NCBI RefSeq assembly: GCF_042684485.1
Contig: NZ_JBHULM010000011.1
Span: forward strand, 1,426,001 to 1,490,000
Length of the DNA stretch: 64,000 nucleotides
Direction of reading: 5' to 3'
Source of the DNA: Oceanihabitans gracilariae
GTDB taxonomy: Bacteria > Bacteroidota > Bacteroidia > Flavobacteriales > Flavobacteriaceae
In this document: positions 59,971 to 64,000 of the stretch, piece by piece
Layout of the letters: each line of letters opens with the position of its first letter
How positions within the stretch are numbered: position 1 is the first letter of the stretch
The notes under the pieces: generated by a model
What the model was told of the DNA's origin: nothing
The model's input: the letters and a program-made list of their open reading frames with translations, nothing else
The model's database searches: none
Made by a program: the position numbers and the translations under genes

Positions 59971-61163
59971 TATCCTGCGTATTTAAAAGCTATAGCAAAA
60001 GCTAATACACTACAAATAATACCTACCATAAATACTGTGTAGGTAATGCGTAATATTTTGTATTTTTTGTTTAAAACCAAACCTAGAAAATACAAATCTT
60101 TTTTCAAGGTAGAATATAGGTAGTCTTTGTCTTTCATCATTTCTCCCATAGCCCATTCAAATTCATTTAATTTCATTTTATGAAAATTACCAAAAAACAA
60201 TAGGTTTACTTTTTGGTTGGCAACATCTTCTTTAGTGAATTTTCCTCTAGTAATATTGGGTCTAGTTGCTAAAACAGACAAGATTATAGAAGCTACTGTA
60301 AAAAGAACAAAAACCAAAGTTGGGTAAATTAGGTATTGGTTAGAAGGATTATCTAGTTTAGGTAAAAGGTTGGCTAAAACTAAAGACACAATAATAGCAT
60401 TTACAGAAAGTAAAATGTTTGCTTTTGTATCTGCAATATTACTTAAAGTAATGTGGTTTTTTAGGGTAACTCTAAACATGGTTTCTATACCACGTTCAGG
60501 AATTTCTATTTTATGTTTTTTAAACTTTAATTCGTCTTTTTTCTGTTTTAGCCTTGAAGTATCCTTTGTTATTTTACTGTAGGTTTTTAATAGTTTAGCA
60601 AGGTTTTTACTTTTCCCTTTTTCCCATAATGAAACTGCTAAATCACTATTAAATTTATGCTCTTGAGTAAAAAAAGTAATGTTTTGCTCAAGCCACTCTA
60701 TATCTGTAATTTGTTTTTGGTTGGTTAACTCTAATTCTTTTTTTAATAGAAGGGTTACATCTTCAAAATTTTTGTTTGCAACATGTGCACAATCTGCATC
60801 GCGAATAAATTTTTCTAGCTGTGTTTTTGGCTTAAAACCCATTGTTGTTGCTAAAATTAAGTCAGATACTAACTTAATGTCTTCTTCTGAGCAATGATGC
60901 TCTTTTAAAAATGCTGTTGCATAAGCTGCACTATGCACTTCATGTGTAGTATTGCTTTTAACAAAACCTGTATCATGAAACCAAGCACTTATAACTAGAA
61001 GTGATTTAGAATGTGTATCGATTTTTGCTAAATCTGCTAATTCTATAGCGTTTTTTACAACATTTTGGGTGTGTGTTACATTATGGTAAACAAAGCTATT
61101 TTTTAAATGCGTGTTTAATAAGTTAACAACATGTTTTTCTGCTTCAGCTATTAGGTGGTTCAT
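59967..61163 (-). CDS. HD phosphohydrolase fused to Pycsar-effector-like membrane domain
   Basis: A 398-residue protein in two halves. Residues 1-190 form an HD domain with H31, H63-D64 (WFHDTG), HEVHS (74-78) and D122/D124 (RDADCAH), the metal pattern of nucleotide or phosphate hydrolases. After a charged linker (195-225), residues 226-398 hold a predicted membrane region with three helices (251-266, 279-300, 373-394). The opening IETMFRVTLKNHITLSNIAD followed by TKANILLSVNA matches my recollection of the Pycsar effector (PycTM, DUF5706) family, whose members perforate the membrane when cyclic pyrimidine nucleotides rise. No nucleotide cyclase is in the window. A self-contained sensor-plus-hydrolase is my inference. 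Confidence 0.75.
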   Translation of the reverse strand: MNHLIAEAEKHVVNLLNTHLKNSFVYHNVTHTQNVVKNAIELADLAKIDTHSKSLLVISAWFHDTGFVKSNTTHEVHSAAYATAFLKEHHCSEEDIKLVSDLILATTMGFKPKTQLEKFIRDADCAHVANKNFEDVTLLLKKELELTNQKQITDIEWLEQNITFFTQEHKFNSDLAVSLWEKGKSKNLAKLLKTYSKITKDTSRLKQKKDELKFKKHKIEIPERGIETMFRVTLKNHITLSNIADTKANILLSVNAIIVSLVLANLLPKLDNPSNQYLIYPTLVFVLFTVASIILSVLATRPNITRGKFTKEDVANQKVNLLFFGNFHKMKLNEFEWAMGEMMKDKDYLYSTLKKDLYFLGLVLNKKYKILRITYTVFMVGIICSVLAFAIAFKYAGY

Positions 61164-61280
61164 AAAAAGAAATATGATTTTAAGTAAAAATACTAAACAT
61201 TTAATTAAAGTTTAATATGCAGACCATTTAGTCTAAAAAAATAGTAAAACTTTCATTGTGCATAAAGGTTTCTTTTAAAG

Positions 61281-62135
61281 TTAATTAAAATGAAACTCAT
61301 AAAGGTTTCCTCCTGTATCATGTGCTTTTTCATCCGTAATATATAGCGTTGTTGCATCCTTAAAGCAAATGCTTTCTTTTTGCGAAATATGCTCAAAAGG
61401 AAACTCTTTAATAGTGCCATTAAAAAAATCATCTCCTTCAAAATTAGTGAAAAGCAACACGGCTTTCTGGCTTAATAGTACCATTGTTTTTTTATCAGGA
61501 CTAATGTCTGCAGAGGTTATCCAGCAATGAGATTCTGTACAGCTATTAAAAGAACCTAAAAGCTGCGCTTCATGATTACCTGCTTCTTCTGGAATTTTGT
61601 AAACACTTGTCTTGCCAAAATCTCCTTTTACACGACTTTTAGTAAATAAGTATAAATTTTTATTGAAGTAAAAGAAAGCTTCGCAGTCAAAATAAAGCTG
61701 TTTCTTTTTTGGTGGAAATTTTTTTTGATCGGGATAACTAAATGATATACGTTCTACCTTAACAGTAGCATCACTTGTTAAGCTAGAAGCCTGTATTTTT
61801 AAAATGGTTAAATTTTTACGTTTACTATCATTATTACCAAAATCACCAATATAAAGATTGCCTTGGTCATCACTTGTTAAGTCTTCCCAGTCATGGTTTT
61901 TGGCATCGATTTTTAATTCTTTTTTAATTTTTCCTTTGGCATCAAGCCCAAAAAGTTTGGGTTTGTTACCACTGTCATTTACCATCCAAATAAGATCAGA
62001 ATCGATGGCTATTTCGGTTCCAGAAACTTCATTTACATCTGCAGGCAAATCGGTAATATTTACAATGTTTTTTGTGGTACAGCTTCCGTAAAAAAATAAT
62101 ATTAGGATAAGGAATTTATTCAAAGCAGTTTTCAT
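61281..62135 (-). CDS. Lipoprotein with probable beta-propeller fold
   Basis: A 284-residue lipoprotein (FFYGSCTTK, C19). The mature part has recurring blade-like stretches with D/N-rich turns: DSDLIWMVNDSGNKPKLFGL, EDLTSDDQGNLYIGDFGNND, QLYFDCEAFFYFNKNLYLF, WITSADISPDKKTMVLLS and TLYITDEKAHDTGGNLYEF. A six- or seven-bladed propeller is likely, but no named family is assigned. It is divergent from the flavoprotein gene at 62171, with only 35 bases between them. The ligand is unknown. Confidence 0.65.
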   Translation of the reverse strand: MKTALNKFLILILFFYGSCTTKNIVNITDLPADVNEVSGTEIAIDSDLIWMVNDSGNKPKLFGLDAKGKIKKELKIDAKNHDWEDLTSDDQGNLYIGDFGNNDSKRKNLTILKIQASSLTSDATVKVERISFSYPDQKKFPPKKKQLYFDCEAFFYFNKNLYLFTKSRVKGDFGKTSVYKIPEEAGNHEAQLLGSFNSCTESHCWITSADISPDKKTMVLLSQKAVLLFTNFEGDDFFNGTIKEFPFEHISQKESICFKDATTLYITDEKAHDTGGNLYEFHFN

Positions 62136-62170
62136 TTATTAATGCTAAATTTACGTGGTTTTTAAAAAGT

Positions 62171-63382
62171 ATGAAACAAAAAGACGTTATTATTATAGGA
62201 GGTGGAGCTGCAGGTTTTTTTGCGGCAATTAATATTGCGGTTCAAAACCCAAAATTATCTATTGCTATACTTGAAAAAGGAAAAGAAGGTTTGCAAAAGG
62301 TTAAAATTTCTGGAGGAGGACGCTGTAATGTTACACATGCAGAGTTTATTCCTCAAGAATTGGTGCATAATTACCCAAGAGGAGAAAAAGAATTACTTGG
62401 TCCTTTTCATCAATTTATGACAGGTGATACTATTGCTTGGTTTGAAGAACGAGGTGTTGCTTTAAAGATAGAAGAAGATGGACGCATGTTTCCAGAATCT
62501 AATACCTCACAAACCATTATAGATTGTTTTTTAAACGAAACTAAAAAGCATCAGGTAGAAGTGCTGTATAGCCAAACAGTAAAAGCGATTGAAAAAGAGG
62601 AAGCTGGTTGGAGTATTATTACGCAATCGGAAGAATTCACAGCAAAAAAAATACTGGTAGCAACAGGAAGTAGCCCAAAAATGTGGAAGCTGCTTGAAAA
62701 ACTACAGCATAAGGTAATACAACCTGTACCTTCGTTATTTACTTTTAACTGTAAAGATAAACGTATAAAAAATATTCCTGGAGTAGTAGCTCAAAATGTT
62801 GAAGTACAGGTTTTAGGAACATCTTTGTTTTCAGAAGGTCCGTTACTAATTACTCATGTTGGTTTTAGTGCTCCTGCAATTTTAAAACTCTCTGCTTTTG
62901 GTGCTTTAGAGCTTGCTAAACTGGATTATAATTTTACTATTGAAGTTAATTTTATTAAACAAACGGTTCTAGATGCTTTAGATGTTTTAAAGAATTTAAA
63001 ATTAGACCTTGCAAAAAAAACGGTTTTAAAAGCCCCACAGTTTGATTTGCCAAAACGTTTATGGCAACAGCTAGTACTAGCATCAAAAATTCAAGATGAA
63101 ACCCGTTGGGCAGATTTAAATAAAACACAGCTAGAAGAACTTGCAGCACAATTAACCAAAGCACAGTTTGTAATAGAAGGTAAGAGTACCTTTAAAGACG
63201 AATTTGTAACTGCAGGAGGAATAGATTTAAAAGAAATTAACTTTAAAACCTTTGAAAGTAAACTGCATGAAAACCTATATTTTGCTGGTGAAGTTATTAA
63301 TGTAGACGCTATAACAGGAGGTTTTAATTTTCAAAATGCATGGACAGGAGCCTATATTGCTTCGCAACACATTTCTAAATAA
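62171..63382 (+). CDS. HI0933/BaiN-like NAD(P)/FAD-dependent oxidoreductase
   Basis: A 403-residue flavoprotein. The FAD-binding Rossmann motif is IIIGGGAAGFFAAI (6-19), the family motif ISGGGRCNVTHA is at 46-57, and the C-terminal FAD contact is TAGGIDLKEI, then YFAGEVINVDAITGGFNFQ near 370-388. These match the HI0933 family, of which BaiN is one member. Reactions of most members are unknown. It is intact, cytoplasmic, and its stop is one base before the DUF1697 start. Confidence 0.92.
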   Translation: MKQKDVIIIGGGAAGFFAAINIAVQNPKLSIAILEKGKEGLQKVKISGGGRCNVTHAEFIPQELVHNYPRGEKELLGPFHQFMTGDTIAWFEERGVALKIEEDGRMFPESNTSQTIIDCFLNETKKHQVEVLYSQTVKAIEKEEAGWSIITQSEEFTAKKILVATGSSPKMWKLLEKLQHKVIQPVPSLFTFNCKDKRIKNIPGVVAQNVEVQVLGTSLFSEGPLLITHVGFSAPAILKLSAFGALELAKLDYNFTIEVNFIKQTVLDALDVLKNLKLDLAKKTVLKAPQFDLPKRLWQQLVLASKIQDETRWADLNKTQLEELAAQLTKAQFVIEGKSTFKDEFVTAGGIDLKEINFKTFESKLHENLYFAGEVINVDAITGGFNFQNAWTGAYIASQHISK

Positions 63383-63383
63383 T

Positions 63384-63914
63384 ATGTATACGTATGTAGC
63401 TTTGCTAAGAGGAATTAATGTTGGTGGACATAAAAAAGTACCTATGGCTACTTTACGTGAACGGTTAACAAAAGCAGGTTTTAAAAACGTGCAAACCTAT
63501 ATACAAAGCGGAAATGTAGTTTTACAGTCTTCAGAAAAAAACACAAAAACTATTGAAGCAATTATTGGTAAAACCATACTGTCTTATTTTCAATTTGAAG
63601 TTGCTGTGTTAGTAAAAACAAAACAAGAACTCGATACTATTTTTAAGGATTGCCCTTTTGAAAATGAAAAAAAAGAGGCAAGTTACTTTTTATTACTTCA
63701 AGAAACACCAGATAAAGATTTGGTAGCATTAGCTTCTAAAAAAGAATATAAAAACGAAGAATATAAAATAATAAACAACTGCATCTATTTTTATAATGAA
63801 GCTGGTTACGGAAAATCGAAATTCAATGCTAATTATTTTGAACGCGCATTAAAAACACCTGCAACAGCAAGAAATTATAGAACCATGAAAAAACTAATAG
63901 ATTTAATTACATAA
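63384..63914 (+). CDS. DUF1697 domain protein
   Basis: A 176-residue protein of the DUF1697 family. The conserved opening MYTYVALLRGINVGGHKKVP and NVQTYIQSGNVVLQSS (near 35-50) are unmistakable, and the end (ATARNYRTMKKL) is typical. I set the ATG at 63384, directly after the upstream stop; a longer frame starting at 63336 overlaps the flavoprotein and adds 16 residues absent from the family. The function is unknown. Confidence 0.93.
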   Translation: MYTYVALLRGINVGGHKKVPMATLRERLTKAGFKNVQTYIQSGNVVLQSSEKNTKTIEAIIGKTILSYFQFEVAVLVKTKQELDTIFKDCPFENEKKEASYFLLLQETPDKDLVALASKKEYKNEEYKIINNCIYFYNEAGYGKSKFNANYFERALKTPATARNYRTMKKLIDLIT

Positions 63915-63921
63915 AACGTAA

Positions 63922-64000
63922 TTACTCATACTTTACAGCATTCCAACAGGCTTCAATAGTTTGGTCTATTTGTTTTTCGCTCATTGGTAATTCTTCCTTG
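63922..64000 (-). CDS. C-terminal end of an unidentified gene (partial)
   Basis: On the minus strand a frame open to the right edge ends with TAA at 63922-63924 and encodes KEELPMSEKQIDQTIEACW, then NAVKYE. The frame is short, so only its coding nature is inferred, from charge pattern and convergence with DUF1697. The gene's identity lies outside the window. Confidence 0.5.
   Translation of the reverse strand, partial: KEELPMSEKQIDQTIEACWNAVKYE

Noticed and set aside
1..64000. CRISPR array, insertion sequence or prophage
   Set aside because: No regularly spaced direct repeats, transposase or phage structural genes were found; the only repeated DNA is the three-copy intergenic element and the SusE-type modules.

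Overview
The window looks like the chromosome of a marine-type member of the Flavobacteriaceae (Bacteroidota). Four things point there: low G+C, promoters of the Bacteroidota type (TAnnTTTG near -7) ahead of both tRNA genes, several secreted proteins ending in type IX secretion (T9SS) sorting domains, and a SusC/SusD-type polysaccharide utilisation locus. I cannot name the genus. Most intergenic sequence is AT-rich and there is no CRISPR array, insertion sequence or prophage in the window.

Region 1 (1-9999): the end of a secreted Cys-rich protein, dnaE with a fused proofreading exonuclease, trxA, a DUF58 protein, tRNA-Asp(GTC), a small secreted peptide, and a TPR-histidine kinase/NarL-type regulator pair. 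Region 2 (10279-16194): envelope genes, namely a DUF456 protein, a TonB-C-like lipoprotein, a Bax-inhibitor-type membrane protein with a secreted partner, a GT2 glycosyltransferase coupled to a YbhN-like flippase-type protein, and an outer-membrane barrel. Region 3 (16194-22595): a housekeeping run of ruvC, hemW, cyclase, DUF4230, MmcQ/YjbR, two STAS proteins and PhnA. A very AT-rich 452-residue gene with an R-N-x3-H HEPN-type motif sits between ruvC and hemW. Region 4 (23080-29504): peptidases (two tandem M24, one T9SS-exported M28, one M20) and an EamA transporter. tRNA-Leu(TAG) follows.

Region 5 (29874-55708) is a complete starch/maltodextrin utilisation locus. One arm runs leftward: susC, susD, susE, a T9SS-exported GH13 amylase and an unknown T9SS cargo protein. 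A LacI-type regulator is divergent from susC, with a LacI-type operator in the gap. The other arm runs rightward: maltose MFS transporter, beta-phosphoglucomutase, GH65 maltose phosphorylase, a GH13 lipoprotein, an esterase-GH31 fusion, two more GH13 lipoproteins and a small secreted protein. A second LacI-type regulator closes the far left end. The predicted route is surface cleavage and binding of starch, SusCD import, periplasmic trimming by GH13 and GH31 enzymes, maltose import, and phosphorolysis to glucose plus beta-glucose 1-phosphate, which becomes glucose 6-phosphate.

Region 6 (55816-64000): a Kelch-type T9SS protein, a large GAF-domain protein, a membrane protein fusing an HD phosphohydrolase to a Pycsar-effector-like transmembrane domain, a lipoprotein, a BaiN/HI0933-type flavoprotein, a DUF1697 protein and the end of another gene.

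The most interesting items are: the HEPN-like gene inserted seamlessly in the ruvC-hemW operon; a family of intergenic elements (three copies) whose first stem changes sequence but keeps pairing; a starch-binding module inserted inside SusD; the HD-PycTM-like fusion with no cyclase beside it; and a DnaE whose PHP domain has lost metal ligands while carrying a DEDDh exonuclease.
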